A DNA stretch of 31,805 bases from CAYXVU01 sp964468725 (GTDB lineage Bacteria > Acidobacteriota > Blastocatellia > UBA7656), in assembly GCA_964468725.1 (NCBI GenBank), contig CAYXVU010000049.1, positions 1 to 31,805 on the forward strand, in the 5' to 3' direction. Shown here one piece after another: positions 1 through 7,917 of the stretch. Numbering within the stretch: the first letter of the stretch is position 1; each line of letters starts with the position of its first letter. Both the position numbers and the translations under genes were made by a program. The notes beneath the pieces are model-generated. The model did not search any database. It had not been told where the DNA came from and was given only the letters and a program-made list of their open reading frames with translations.

Positions 1-15
1 TTACCTCTGAGGTAA
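1..15. promoter_or_regulatory. Palindrome upstream of XRE regulator gene, candidate operator
   Basis: The window opens with TTACCTC-T-GAGGTAA, a perfect inverted repeat of 7-base arms around one central base, 51 bases upstream of the regulator's start codon. Its symmetry and size suit a dimeric helix-turn-helix repressor, so autoregulation by the adjacent XRE protein is the simplest reading (inference). It sits on the window edge, so a divergent gene to the left may share it. Confidence 0.5.
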
Positions 16-66
16 TGGTCGAAGGCCAAAGTGCGTGCTATGCTCAGAGCCATCAAAGGAGAAGAT

Positions 67-903
67 ATGGCGGTTACCAAATCGAATGCTTTTGGCGAAC
101 TGTTACGCGGGTGGCGGGTGGCGCGGCGAATGAGCCAGCTTGATCTCGGTTTGGAATCGGAGGTTTCGGCGCGCCATATCAGTTTCATTGAAACCGGCAG
201 AGCCAAACCAAGCCGCGAGATGGTGCTCCTTCTTGCCAGCGTTTTGAATGTGCCGATACGGGAACGCAATATCCTCTTGCAGGCAGCCGGGTTTGCGGCG
301 GTCTATCACGAAACCGATCTCGATGACCCACAAATGGCGCAAGTGCGGCAAGCTTTACAACTTCTCCTGAAACAACAAGACCCCTATCCGGCAGTCGCCT
401 TTGATCGGCGTTGGGATGCCGTGATGGGCAATGCAACGTGGATAAATTTTCAACGCTTGCTATTTGGCGATGCAGCGCCAGATTACCTCTCGCTTACCGT
501 GTTACCCGCGCCGCGCCCGAATATGATGCGGATGCTCTTCGATCCCAATGGTTGGAGGCCGCACATTCTCAACTGGGAGTCGGTAGCGAAAAACCTGCTA
601 GCCCGTCTGCACCGCGAAGCCTTGTGGAATCGTGACGAAGCCAGCCGTTTGCTCTTAAAGGAATTGCTTGCATATCCGGAGGTTCCCGCCCGATGGCGGG
701 AACCTGATTACGAAATGCCACAGGCTATGCTTATCCCTGTGGAAATGCGCTTCGGCGAACACACCTTACAGCTCTTCAGTACGGTCACGACGCTCGGCAG
801 CCCACAAGACATTACGCTTCATGAGTTACATATCGAAACATTTCACCCGGTTGACGAGAAGACAGATTTCATTATCCACGCAGCGGCAGCAGCGATGGGG
901 TAA
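67..903 (+). CDS. XRE-family transcriptional regulator with MmyB-like ligand-binding domain
   Basis: A 278-aa cytoplasmic DNA-binding protein. The ATG at 67 is chosen because AAAGGAG lies 7-8 bases upstream; the in-frame ATG at 31 has no such site. Residues about 8-70 form an XRE/Cro helix-turn-helix (LLRGWRVARRMSQLDLG, then SARHISFIETGRAKPS as the second and recognition helices). The rest, with the FDRRWDAVMGNATW segment, matches the MmyB-like C-terminal domain, a PAS-like fold thought to bind small hydrophobic ligands. Proteins of this architecture commonly repress an adjacent dehydrogenase or their own gene. No such target is visible downstream, where the next gene is convergent, so a target may lie left of the window. 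The palindrome at 1-15 is the candidate binding site. Family assignment is firm; ligand and target are unknown. Confidence 0.9.
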   Translation: MAVTKSNAFGELLRGWRVARRMSQLDLGLESEVSARHISFIETGRAKPSREMVLLLASVLNVPIRERNILLQAAGFAAVYHETDLDDPQMAQVRQALQLLLKQQDPYPAVAFDRRWDAVMGNATWINFQRLLFGDAAPDYLSLTVLPAPRPNMMRMLFDPNGWRPHILNWESVAKNLLARLHREALWNRDEASRLLLKELLAYPEVPARWREPDYEMPQAMLIPVEMRFGEHTLQLFSTVTTLGSPQDITLHELHIETFHPVDEKTDFIIHAAAAAMG

Positions 904-1062
904 CTCGGCGGCGACGGCCATGGGAAGACCATCGTTTTCATCTCTCCAGTTCTGAGGCCAGCCAATCCCTCTGCTGATGAGATTGCAGATAGGTAAAAAA
1001 TGAAAAGACCAGCCCTTGCCAATCAGCCGGTCTTCCCCTTCGAAACTCTTCTGTATTGCGTT

Positions 1063-1920
1063 TTACTGCCCGCCCAAAAATTCGCGAAAGATATTCGAAA
1101 ACATCGAAAACATGATGTGGCTCGACCACCGCGTCAATGACTTCTTCACCGTTTGCCGCTCTTCCCGCTCCCACACATTGGCAACTGCCGACGCCATCGC
1201 GCCGCCGAGCAAGAAGGAGACATTCGGTTGATTATTCCCTTTATCGCTGCGCGTCACAAAGATGCGGCTGATGGCATATCCCAAGCGCGCCCCTGTGCCA
1301 TCTTTGCCGGAGCGATGATAACGCGGATCTTGCCGGAGAAGGGAGGGCAACATGAACTTCTCAAAAAATTTGGAGGTCGCGCTAAAGGCGAAGCTGCGCG
1401 CCGAGCGCGTCAACGAGTCGGCTACATAATCATCAAAGGTATCCTTCTTCCCTTCGTTATTGTCAAAGAGTTCGCCGCGAAATCCCGAAAAGAGAGCCGA
1501 TGCATAGGGGCCGAACGGAACAAATGAACCGCGCCAGAACAATTCAAACTTCTCGCCGACCGAAAGCGGAGCCGTTGCAACGCGACGAGTTTGCGGCGCC
1601 GGGGCAGGTCGGTTCGGCGTAACCGGTAGCGCGGGTGCAGTCAGATTGAATTTCCCCACTGGCTGAGTGGCTGGCGCTTCCTCGCCAACCTTCAACGCAT
1701 TCGCAAAAACGGCGTAAGAAATGGTGGCCGACTTGGCGTCTTCTTGCCTCTCCGGCGGAGCAAGCGGCGCGGGCAACGGCACAGTAGCAGGTGTGTTTGC
1801 CGCCGTTTTGTCTGCGCCTTCATCGGCATCAGCGGCTATCGGAGTCAAAAATAAAAAAGTCGTGACAAAAAGGGCTGTGATTATCTGCCTGCAAACCGGT
1901 CGGTATATCAAGTCTTTCAT
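1063..1920 (-). CDS. Secreted/envelope protein of unknown function (acidobacterial-type family)
   Basis: A 285-aa protein read from the ATG at 1920, which follows GGAGGAG with good spacing; the longer frame from 1965 lacks a ribosome binding site. Residues 1-31 look like a signal peptide (basic start, hydrophobic core ITALFVTTFLFL, then ADADEGAD). A Pro/Ala-rich linker runs to about residue 110. The C-terminal half contains SRSARSFAFSATSKFF, LPSLLRQDPRYHRSG, GARLGYAISRIFVTRSDKG and a Gly/Ala-rich helix. I have seen this LLxQDPRY...YAxSRxFVTRxD pattern in uncharacterised envelope proteins of Acidobacteria, but know no function. It is convergent with the XRE gene, and its start region lies divergent to the TPR gene at 2104, so the 183-base gap probably holds both promoters. 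Confidence 0.8.
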   Translation of the reverse strand: MKDLIYRPVCRQIITALFVTTFLFLTPIAADADEGADKTAANTPATVPLPAPLAPPERQEDAKSATISYAVFANALKVGEEAPATQPVGKFNLTAPALPVTPNRPAPAPQTRRVATAPLSVGEKFELFWRGSFVPFGPYASALFSGFRGELFDNNEGKKDTFDDYVADSLTRSARSFAFSATSKFFEKFMLPSLLRQDPRYHRSGKDGTGARLGYAISRIFVTRSDKGNNQPNVSFLLGGAMASAVANVWEREERQTVKKSLTRWSSHIMFSMFSNIFREFLGGQ

Positions 1921-2103
1921 GGTTCTCCTCCGTTCTGAACTTTCGTTCCGTGAATGTCCGCACATACTACCACAACTGCCGCATTCAACAAGGTCAAAAC
2001 CGGTTTATCAGCGGGTGCCAATAAGGGACACGCTTGTCATCGTCAACCTGCAAGGATAAAATTTGGCCGATCAATTTCAACCGGATAACTGGAGGGTAAA
2101 CGA

Positions 2104-3801
2104 ATGTCGCGTTTTCGGACTGCATCCATTGCATTGCCTTGTCTTCTATCGCTCTTGCTCATCCTCTTCTGCACTCCATTGTGGGCACAACCACCACAAT
2201 CAAAACTTGGCCGCGTAGAATTTCAGGTGACCGGATCGCCAAAGGCCAAAGCTGCATTCATACGGGGTTTGGCGGCGCTGCACTCCTTCTGGTTCGAAGA
2301 GGCGCTCGAAGCCTTCCGTGAATCAACCAAAGCCGATCCCAATTTCGTTATGGGATATTGGGGCGAAGCGATGGCGCACAACCATCCGCTGTGGTCTGAA
2401 CAAGACCTGGTTTCGGCTCGTAAAGTTCTGGCAAAGATTACCGACACATCGAAAATTACGGCGCGCGAGCGGATGTATGTAGAGGCGGTAAGAACGCTCT
2501 ACGGCGAAGGCGACAAGCTTGAACGTGACCATGCCTATTCAGAAGCGATGGAGAAAGTTTATCTGGCTTTTCCTGATGATCTGGAAGCCGCCAGTCTTTA
2601 CTCGCTCTCTTTGCTCGGATTGGTACGACCCGGCGATAAGGGCTTTCGCTATCAAGCAAAAGCCGGAGCCCTTGCCTTAGACGTTTATCAGAAAAATCCC
2701 AATCACCCCGGCGCGGCGCATTACATCATTCATGCATTCGACGATCCCGAACATGCCATTATTGCGCTCCCGGCAGCGCGGCGGTATGCCCAGATCGCAC
2801 CCGAAGCCCATCACGCGCGCCATATGCCTTCGCATATCTTTCTGCAACTCGGTATGTGGCCGGAGGCGGCGGCCTCAAATGAATCGGCGTGGCAGGTCTC
2901 CAATGAATGGGTACAACGAAAACAGCTACCGCTTATCAATCGAGACTATCACAGCTTGCACTGGCTGATGTATGTCTACCTGCAACAAGGGCGGTTCAAT
3001 CAAGCTGAGCGCCTTTTGAAATTACAGCGCGAAGTGATGCAGACATCGCCGGATGACTCCAAGCTACGACCTGGATACTACATCAATAACTATGCCAATA
3101 TGGCAGCGAGCTTCATCATCGAAACGGAATCTTGGCGCGATGCAGACGGCATCTTTGCAGCCATCAAGGCGGAAGGCTCCGGCGCGGAGATGGGCGCACA
3201 CGGAGCGCACGGGGCATCGGATAAACCGACCGACGCAACAGGTAATACGCTTCGCCGCTCGAATCGCAGTCAGATGTTGCCCTTGCACATTCGCGGCCTC
3301 GCGGCGGCCAAAGCCGGATCGGCCAACGCCGAACAGATTTTCGGCAGCCTGCAAGAGATTCGCAAATCCATTGATGACCCGTATGCGGCGAAGGTCGCAG
3401 AGATTCGTGAACTCGAAGTCGCCGCCGTCATCGCTGCATCCAGAAAAGACTATGACCGCGCAATCGAATTGATGAAACGGGCGACAAACCTCGAAGAAGA
3501 GATGTCGCCGCCGTCCGGCCCGCCGACGCTCATCAAACCATCGCATGAACTATTGGGCGAATTATTTCTTTTGGATGGCAAACCGGCGAAAGCCGCGAAA
3601 CATTTTGCCGTAGCCTTGCTGCGCCAACCCAATCGGGCTCGCTCTTTGCTCGGCGCAGCGCGCGCGGCAGCACAACAGGGAGAAACCAAAGCGGCAGCCG
3701 AGTTGTACACCAGATTCGCAAAGCAATGGCAACAAGCTGATGCCAATCTACCGGAATTACGCGAGGCGCAGGACTACTTGAAGCAGGCAACCGCTCGCTA
3801 A
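2104..3801 (+). CDS. Secreted TPR-repeat protein
   Basis: A 565-aa protein starting at an ATG preceded by GGAGG. Residues 1-28 are a signal peptide with a long hydrophobic core ending at LWAQPP, so export is likely. TPR-like helical repeats begin at about residue 45 (ALEAFRESTKADPNFVMGYWGEAMAHNHP) and continue to the C-terminus (AKHFAVALLRQPNRARSLLGAARAAAQQG). A His-rich stretch at about residues 216-260 (HYIIHAFDDPEHA, then HHARHMPSHIFLQLG) is shared with the protein at 29562-31205, so the two are paralogues. The conserved His suggest a metal or ligand site (inference). A short insert near residue 360 repeats GAHGAHGASD. Such proteins are usually annotated only as TPR proteins; the substrate or partner is unknown. 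Confidence 0.85.
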   Translation: MSRFRTASIALPCLLSLLLILFCTPLWAQPPQSKLGRVEFQVTGSPKAKAAFIRGLAALHSFWFEEALEAFRESTKADPNFVMGYWGEAMAHNHPLWSEQDLVSARKVLAKITDTSKITARERMYVEAVRTLYGEGDKLERDHAYSEAMEKVYLAFPDDLEAASLYSLSLLGLVRPGDKGFRYQAKAGALALDVYQKNPNHPGAAHYIIHAFDDPEHAIIALPAARRYAQIAPEAHHARHMPSHIFLQLGMWPEAAASNESAWQVSNEWVQRKQLPLINRDYHSLHWLMYVYLQQGRFNQAERLLKLQREVMQTSPDDSKLRPGYYINNYANMAASFIIETESWRDADGIFAAIKAEGSGAEMGAHGAHGASDKPTDATGNTLRRSNRSQMLPLHIRGLAAAKAGSANAEQIFGSLQEIRKSIDDPYAAKVAEIRELEVAAVIAASRKDYDRAIELMKRATNLEEEMSPPSGPPTLIKPSHELLGELFLLDGKPAKAAKHFAVALLRQPNRARSLLGAARAAAQQGETKAAAELYTRFAKQWQQADANLPELREAQDYLKQATAR

Positions 3802-4044
3802 GCGGATGATGGGAGGCAATGCCCGAAGGGCGGCTGTCGATCAAGGCGATGAAGGGCTCGTAGCGAAGCGATTCCGTCATTGGTCGGCAGCCGCGAACCT
3901 CTCCAGAGGCGGGCAATTGACTGGCCGTATTCAGTGAGGTAACCCAGACAGGCGAAGCGGCAACCGGTAATGAAAATGGTAACCGGGTGAAAGGGCATCT
4001 TTGTTCATCTTGATCTTTCATCCCTTCCAGTAAAGAGGAACAAA

Positions 4045-6573
4045 ATGGACGATTTGCTCAATAAGCTGTTACAAAATACTCCTGCCTTGATTGCCACTGC
4101 GGTTGTAGCCATTCTTCTGTTGATCCTAATCGTCGCCTTGATTGGCCGCCTCTTTCGCAAGCGCAAGCCGGTTGACGATCTGGCGCAGGATGATTTGGCA
4201 GCGCTTGAACGCGAGCGACAACTCTACATCGCAGCCGACCGGGCGCCCTACTTGAGTGCTTCAGCGCAAGTTGCACAAAACATCAAAGACACTCTGCACC
4301 ATACCCTGTCAATCACTCTGCTTGGCATCTATGCTGGCCACGACGAGGAGGCCGATCTGCAACTGGTGTCGTTTGCCAATGGACTTCCGGCTAACGATTT
4401 CCCCATGCGGATTCCCCGTTCCTCCGCACCGACATCTATCAGATTGTTACCAACAGAGACCGCAGCCTTCTTTGGCGCATCACCGGCTCTTGCGCCGAGC
4501 TCACAGCCATCAACCAACTTAGGCGAAATGCAAGTCAATCGCCCCATTGCAATCTTCCCTTGGCGCAATGAATTTGGTCGTCAGGGGCTATTGATTTTCG
4601 ACACGACCCCAGAGTTGACGCCCGACCGTTTTGCTCCGTATGCCGAAGCGATGGGGAAACTGACGAGTCGTCTCGCCGTCGCACTGGAGATAGAAGAGGG
4701 AAACAAACCGCTTGATGGCCGCCCGGCATATGGCATCACCTTCGCACGTCTTTTGCCTACGCTGATGAACGAACCGGCTCCGTTCGATGCCGTAACCCGT
4801 GAAGTGGCAAACTGGCTGGGAACGGACAGCTCAGCCGTTTGGTTGCTCGACCCCAAATCTTTGATGCTACACCTTGCCGGTCATAGCGGGTTACAGGCGG
4901 CGGAATTCTTACCCTTACCGCTGGGTCAAAGTTTGACGGGCACCGTATTGCACCAAGCCAAAACCATCGCTGTCGAGGATGCCCCGACAGACCCGCGATG
5001 CCTCTTCCCTGCCGAAACGGTCGAGAGCGGCATCGGCGCATATCTCGGCGCTCCCTTGATCGTAGGGGAAAAAAAGATTGGCGTGCTAGAGGCTCATAGA
5101 CGGCAACCCTGCAACTGGACAGAAACCGACATCACCCTGCTGGAATCGGCAGCCAGTTTACTCGCTGAATGCTTTAGCGCCACAACATCTTCTTCTGGTG
5201 CGCAAACTGAAACAGCCTATCTGGGATTATCGGAAGCATTACAGAAGCTTCAATCGAGAAGTGAATTATGGGATGCGGTTGTTGAAGTCTTTGGCCATGC
5301 ATTGGGCGTATCGAGAGCCGTTGCGTTTGAGTTGTCGGACGGAAAGATGGTGGCTCCGGTCACTCACGAATACCGCGAAGGGAACACGCAGTCAATCATC
5401 GGAACCTCGTTTTCAGAATTGACTGTAACGTCATTGCTAGCCGCAACCGCCGAGGGGAAACCGGTAGCCCTTGAAGATTCTACTTTCAATTCCTTGTTGG
5501 ATGGAGTTGATGCCGAACGGTTGCAGCCGCTCTCTGAAATGGCCATTCCGATCATCCGCGACGGGCAAACGCGCGGGATGGTCTACTTACAACAAATGGA
5601 TCGCCGTCGAGATTGGCAGCAACCTGAAATCGAGTTCGCAGAGCGTGTCAGTCGCCAACTGTCACTCTCTCTCTCCAACATTGACACGCTCGATCAAGTC
5701 CGCGCCGAGTTACGCGCCGCACGGGACGAAGCCGCCAAGATGGGTGAGTTAAGTAAGCAAGCCCAAAAGTTGATTCACTCTATCCCTGACCCTCTCGTAA
5801 CGATAGACTTAAAAGGCAATCTGACCTTCTTCAATGCCGGAGCCAAAGAGGTGTTGGGTCTAACCGGCGAAGATCGAGGCAAAAGCATTATCACCATCAG
5901 TCAGTTAGGTCTGGCCGATCAAAGTTTATGGAGTCAGGCGCTCGGCAGCGAACAAGTAACCCGGTTAGAAACTCAATTGGTCAAAGCCAAACCGGTCCCG
6001 CTCACCGTCAGTCTCCTCTCCTCGCCGTTACGAAATGAGCAAAAGCAAGTGATGGGTCATTTGATTATCCTCAGCGACATCGGACACGCGACCGCTCGCA
6101 CGGATGAGATTAAGTCACAGATCGGCCACTTAGAAAAACAGACGGCGACTTATGAACAGGCCCTGACACAGTCGCGGGAATCGGAAGTTCGCTTGCGGAA
6201 TGCGCTCACCGAATTGCAGCAACAACTCAAAGAAAAGGAGGCCATACAGGCCAGGAAGGTTGACGATCAAACCTTGCAGAAAGCCTTCGATAATTTGAAA
6301 GCCGATAGCGATCAATTGCGGCGAACGGTGCAACATTTATTGGAGACCAACCGTTTGAAGAGCGAGTTCATCGTCAATTCGGGGAAAGAGATTGAGGCTT
6401 CGATTCAATCGGTGATCGGATTGGCCGAGATGTTGGAAAATGAAGCTTATGGCCCACTCAGCACACAACAAACAGAGGCGATGGAGAGTTTGCTAACCTG
6501 GGCAAGAAAAACAAAAGTGGAAATCGAAACGGTGATCGAATATGGCACAACCCGAACTCCGACGAAGGAGTAG
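4045..6573 (+). CDS. Membrane-anchored GAF-GAF-PAS sensor with degenerate histidine-kinase dimerisation domain
   Basis: An 842-aa protein. Residues 13-35 form one transmembrane helix followed by RLFRKRK, placing the rest in the cytoplasm. A GAF-like region of low certainty spans about 65-215. A clear GAF domain follows at about 228-388 and a second at about 395-550 (ending MVYLQQMDRRRDWQQPEIEF). A PAS domain lies at about 570-690 (LIHSIPDPLVTIDLKGNLTFFN), then a coiled coil. The last 73 residues resemble HisKA (KSEFIVNSGKEIEASIQSVIGLAEML), but Lys781 stands where the phospho-accepting His of FLANMSHELRTP belongs, and the protein ends before any HATPase domain. It should therefore not be an autophosphorylating kinase; a dimerising sensor or scaffold is more likely (inference). 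AGAGGA precedes the ATG. No response regulator lies nearby. Confidence 0.85.
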   Translation: MDDLLNKLLQNTPALIATAVVAILLLILIVALIGRLFRKRKPVDDLAQDDLAALERERQLYIAADRAPYLSASAQVAQNIKDTLHHTLSITLLGIYAGHDEEADLQLVSFANGLPANDFPMRIPRSSAPTSIRLLPTETAAFFGASPALAPSSQPSTNLGEMQVNRPIAIFPWRNEFGRQGLLIFDTTPELTPDRFAPYAEAMGKLTSRLAVALEIEEGNKPLDGRPAYGITFARLLPTLMNEPAPFDAVTREVANWLGTDSSAVWLLDPKSLMLHLAGHSGLQAAEFLPLPLGQSLTGTVLHQAKTIAVEDAPTDPRCLFPAETVESGIGAYLGAPLIVGEKKIGVLEAHRRQPCNWTETDITLLESAASLLAECFSATTSSSGAQTETAYLGLSEALQKLQSRSELWDAVVEVFGHALGVSRAVAFELSDGKMVAPVTHEYREGNTQSIIGTSFSELTVTSLLAATAEGKPVALEDSTFNSLLDGVDAERLQPLSEMAIPIIRDGQTRGMVYLQQMDRRRDWQQPEIEFAERVSRQLSLSLSNIDTLDQVRAELRAARDEAAKMGELSKQAQKLIHSIPDPLVTIDLKGNLTFFNAGAKEVLGLTGEDRGKSIITISQLGLADQSLWSQALGSEQVTRLETQLVKAKPVPLTVSLLSSPLRNEQKQVMGHLIILSDIGHATARTDEIKSQIGHLEKQTATYEQALTQSRESEVRLRNALTELQQQLKEKEAIQARKVDDQTLQKAFDNLKADSDQLRRTVQHLLETNRLKSEFIVNSGKEIEASIQSVIGLAEMLENEAYGPLSTQQTEAMESLLTWARKTKVEIETVIEYGTTRTPTKE

Positions 6574-6726
6574 TCGGTGAGCGAACGAGTGAGCGTCAAA
6601 CGCTTCAACGATCAAGAGCAGTGGAGGTATTTCACGTTGGTTAAATTCCGAAAGGCAGTATCAAGCTCTCCATCTCGCCAATCATTCCTGCCGCTTCGCC
6701 TCGGCCTGTTGCCTGCTTGAAAAATT

Positions 6727-7107
6727 ATGTTGTCGCTTTGCCCGATCTGTGCCGATGAATTCTTTGACCCATTGAGTACGTGTCCGTCTTGCGGATGCTC
6801 GTTGGTTCCAAGTTCGCTTGAGACGGGAGAAGCCCCCACAAAAGAGCGGACGACCCAACAGCAGAGTTTCATTGAACTATGCCGCCCTCCCAATTTTGCC
6901 GTCGCCATGCTCATTAAACAGATGTTAGAACAAAATGGGGTTCTTGCTTGGGTCAAGGGGGGGCATTCGCTAGCTATGTTTCCTCAACTGATGTTTGGCG
7001 GGGAGTTAAAAATCCTCGTCGAAGCTTCGTCTTATGAATACGCCTGGCAGTTATACCAGGCCTACTTTGCAGGCGGTGATGAAGAAACGTTTTCCGATGA
7101 GGAGTAA
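6727..7107 (+). CDS. Zinc-ribbon and DUF2007-like small protein
   Basis: A 126-aa protein. Residues 5-25 carry CPIC and CPSCGC, a four-Cys zinc ribbon (CxxC-x11-CxxC). Residues about 50-115 (PPNFAVAMLIKQMLEQNGVLAWVKGG, then LVEASSYEYAWQLYQAYFAG) match the ferredoxin-like DUF2007 fold of small putative signal-transducing proteins. The tail is acidic (GGDEETFSDEE). No convincing ribosome binding site precedes the ATG, but no other start lies nearby in frame. It is 153 bases downstream of the sensor gene and 47 bases upstream of the DinB-like gene, so the three may be co-transcribed. Function unknown. Confidence 0.75.
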   Translation: MLSLCPICADEFFDPLSTCPSCGCSLVPSSLETGEAPTKERTTQQQSFIELCRPPNFAVAMLIKQMLEQNGVLAWVKGGHSLAMFPQLMFGGELKILVEASSYEYAWQLYQAYFAGGDEETFSDEE

Positions 7108-7116
7108 CTACTCCTC
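7099..7116. terminator. Short hairpin at the end of the DUF2007-like gene
   Basis: GAGGAGTAACTACTCCTC can fold into a 7-bp stem with a 4-base loop that contains the stop codon. It is GC-moderate with no T tract after it, so it may be a weak terminator or simply chance. Confidence 0.25.
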
Positions 7117-7154
7117 CCCTCAAATTGATTTTCATCTACTAAAGGAAGGTAACC

Positions 7155-7679
7155 ATGACGACTCTCTGGTCTGACAGACCAACCACTGAAGAATACGTCG
7201 AGTATTATGAGCGATACATCTCGCTGGTTCCTGAAACTGATATTGTGCAGGCGTCATCTGCTCAATTGAATGAGACTCTCGCTTTCTTGCGCGCCATTCC
7301 GCCTGAAAAGGCCGATTATCGTTACGCGCCGGGAAAGTGGAGCGTCAAAGAGGTCATCGGCCATTTGCTCGACAGCGAACGCGTCTTCGCCTACCGCGCG
7401 CTCAATTTTGCGCGCGGGAATACTGCCCCTCTACCAGGTTACGAACAAGAGGAGTACGTCATTGCTGGTGAATTTGATGCGTATGACATGACTGATCTCA
7501 TCAGTGAGTATGAGCAAACGCGGTGCGGCAATTTGGGCTTCCTCCGCCATCTTCCGGCAACAGCTTGGTCACGAACAGGGGTTGCCAGCGAACGATCCTT
7601 TACCGTGCGCGCCCTCGCTTTCGTTATGGTCGGCCATGAACGGTATCACTTAGAGGTTTTACGGACACGGTATTTGTAG
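7155..7679 (+). CDS. DinB-like putative metalloenzyme
   Basis: A 174-aa cytoplasmic protein starting at an ATG behind AAAGGAAGG. It fits the DinB/DinB_2 four-helix bundle: the first metal-ligand His lies in SVKEVIGHLLDSERVFAYRAL (about residue 68) and the last two in the C-terminal VGHERYHLEVLRTRYL. The length is typical. Members include bacillithiol or mycothiol transferases and many uncharacterised metal-dependent enzymes. The middle segment ARGNTAPLPGYEQEEYV also resembles family members. The substrate cannot be deduced, and no low-molecular-weight-thiol genes are nearby. Confidence 0.88.
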   Translation: MTTLWSDRPTTEEYVEYYERYISLVPETDIVQASSAQLNETLAFLRAIPPEKADYRYAPGKWSVKEVIGHLLDSERVFAYRALNFARGNTAPLPGYEQEEYVIAGEFDAYDMTDLISEYEQTRCGNLGFLRHLPATAWSRTGVASERSFTVRALAFVMVGHERYHLEVLRTRYL

Positions 7680-7710
7680 AGGAATGATTCGGTGGCAATT
7701 TGCTTTTCGG

Positions 7711-7902
7711 CTATTCCGTTTCGGAATTGCGCTGCCGCAAGTAAGAGATTCCGAAACCGATTCCGATCAAAGCCACCAGAACAATCTCGAACAGCCCGAT
7801 GATTGTAGCTAAGCGATTGGGCAGAGTGATGCGACTGAACACACCGGCCCCGGCGAAGAGCAGTACGCTCAACCCCAATAGCCCTTTTTGAGAACGCGCC
7901 AT
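7711..7902 (-). CDS. Small two-helix membrane protein
   Basis: A 63-aa ORF from the ATG at 7902 (an in-frame TTG lies directly before it). It has two hydrophobic segments, about residues 8-21 (LLGLSVLLFAGAGVF) and 33-54 (IIGLFEIVLVALIGIGFGISYL), with a charged tail RQRNSETE. It starts 15 bases after the stop of the carboxypeptidase gene on the same strand, which suggests co-transcription. The ribosome binding site is weak. I do not recognise a family; the two-helix hydropathy and operon position are the support. Confidence 0.55.
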   Translation of the reverse strand: MARSQKGLLGLSVLLFAGAGVFSRITLPNRLATIIGLFEIVLVALIGIGFGISYLRQRNSETE

Positions 7903-7917
7903 CAAATTTGCCCGTTG

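Noticed and set aside
1005..1034. AAGACC/GGTCTT hairpin as terminator between convergent genes
   Set aside because: Only 6 bp with an 18-base loop and no T tract; likely chance.
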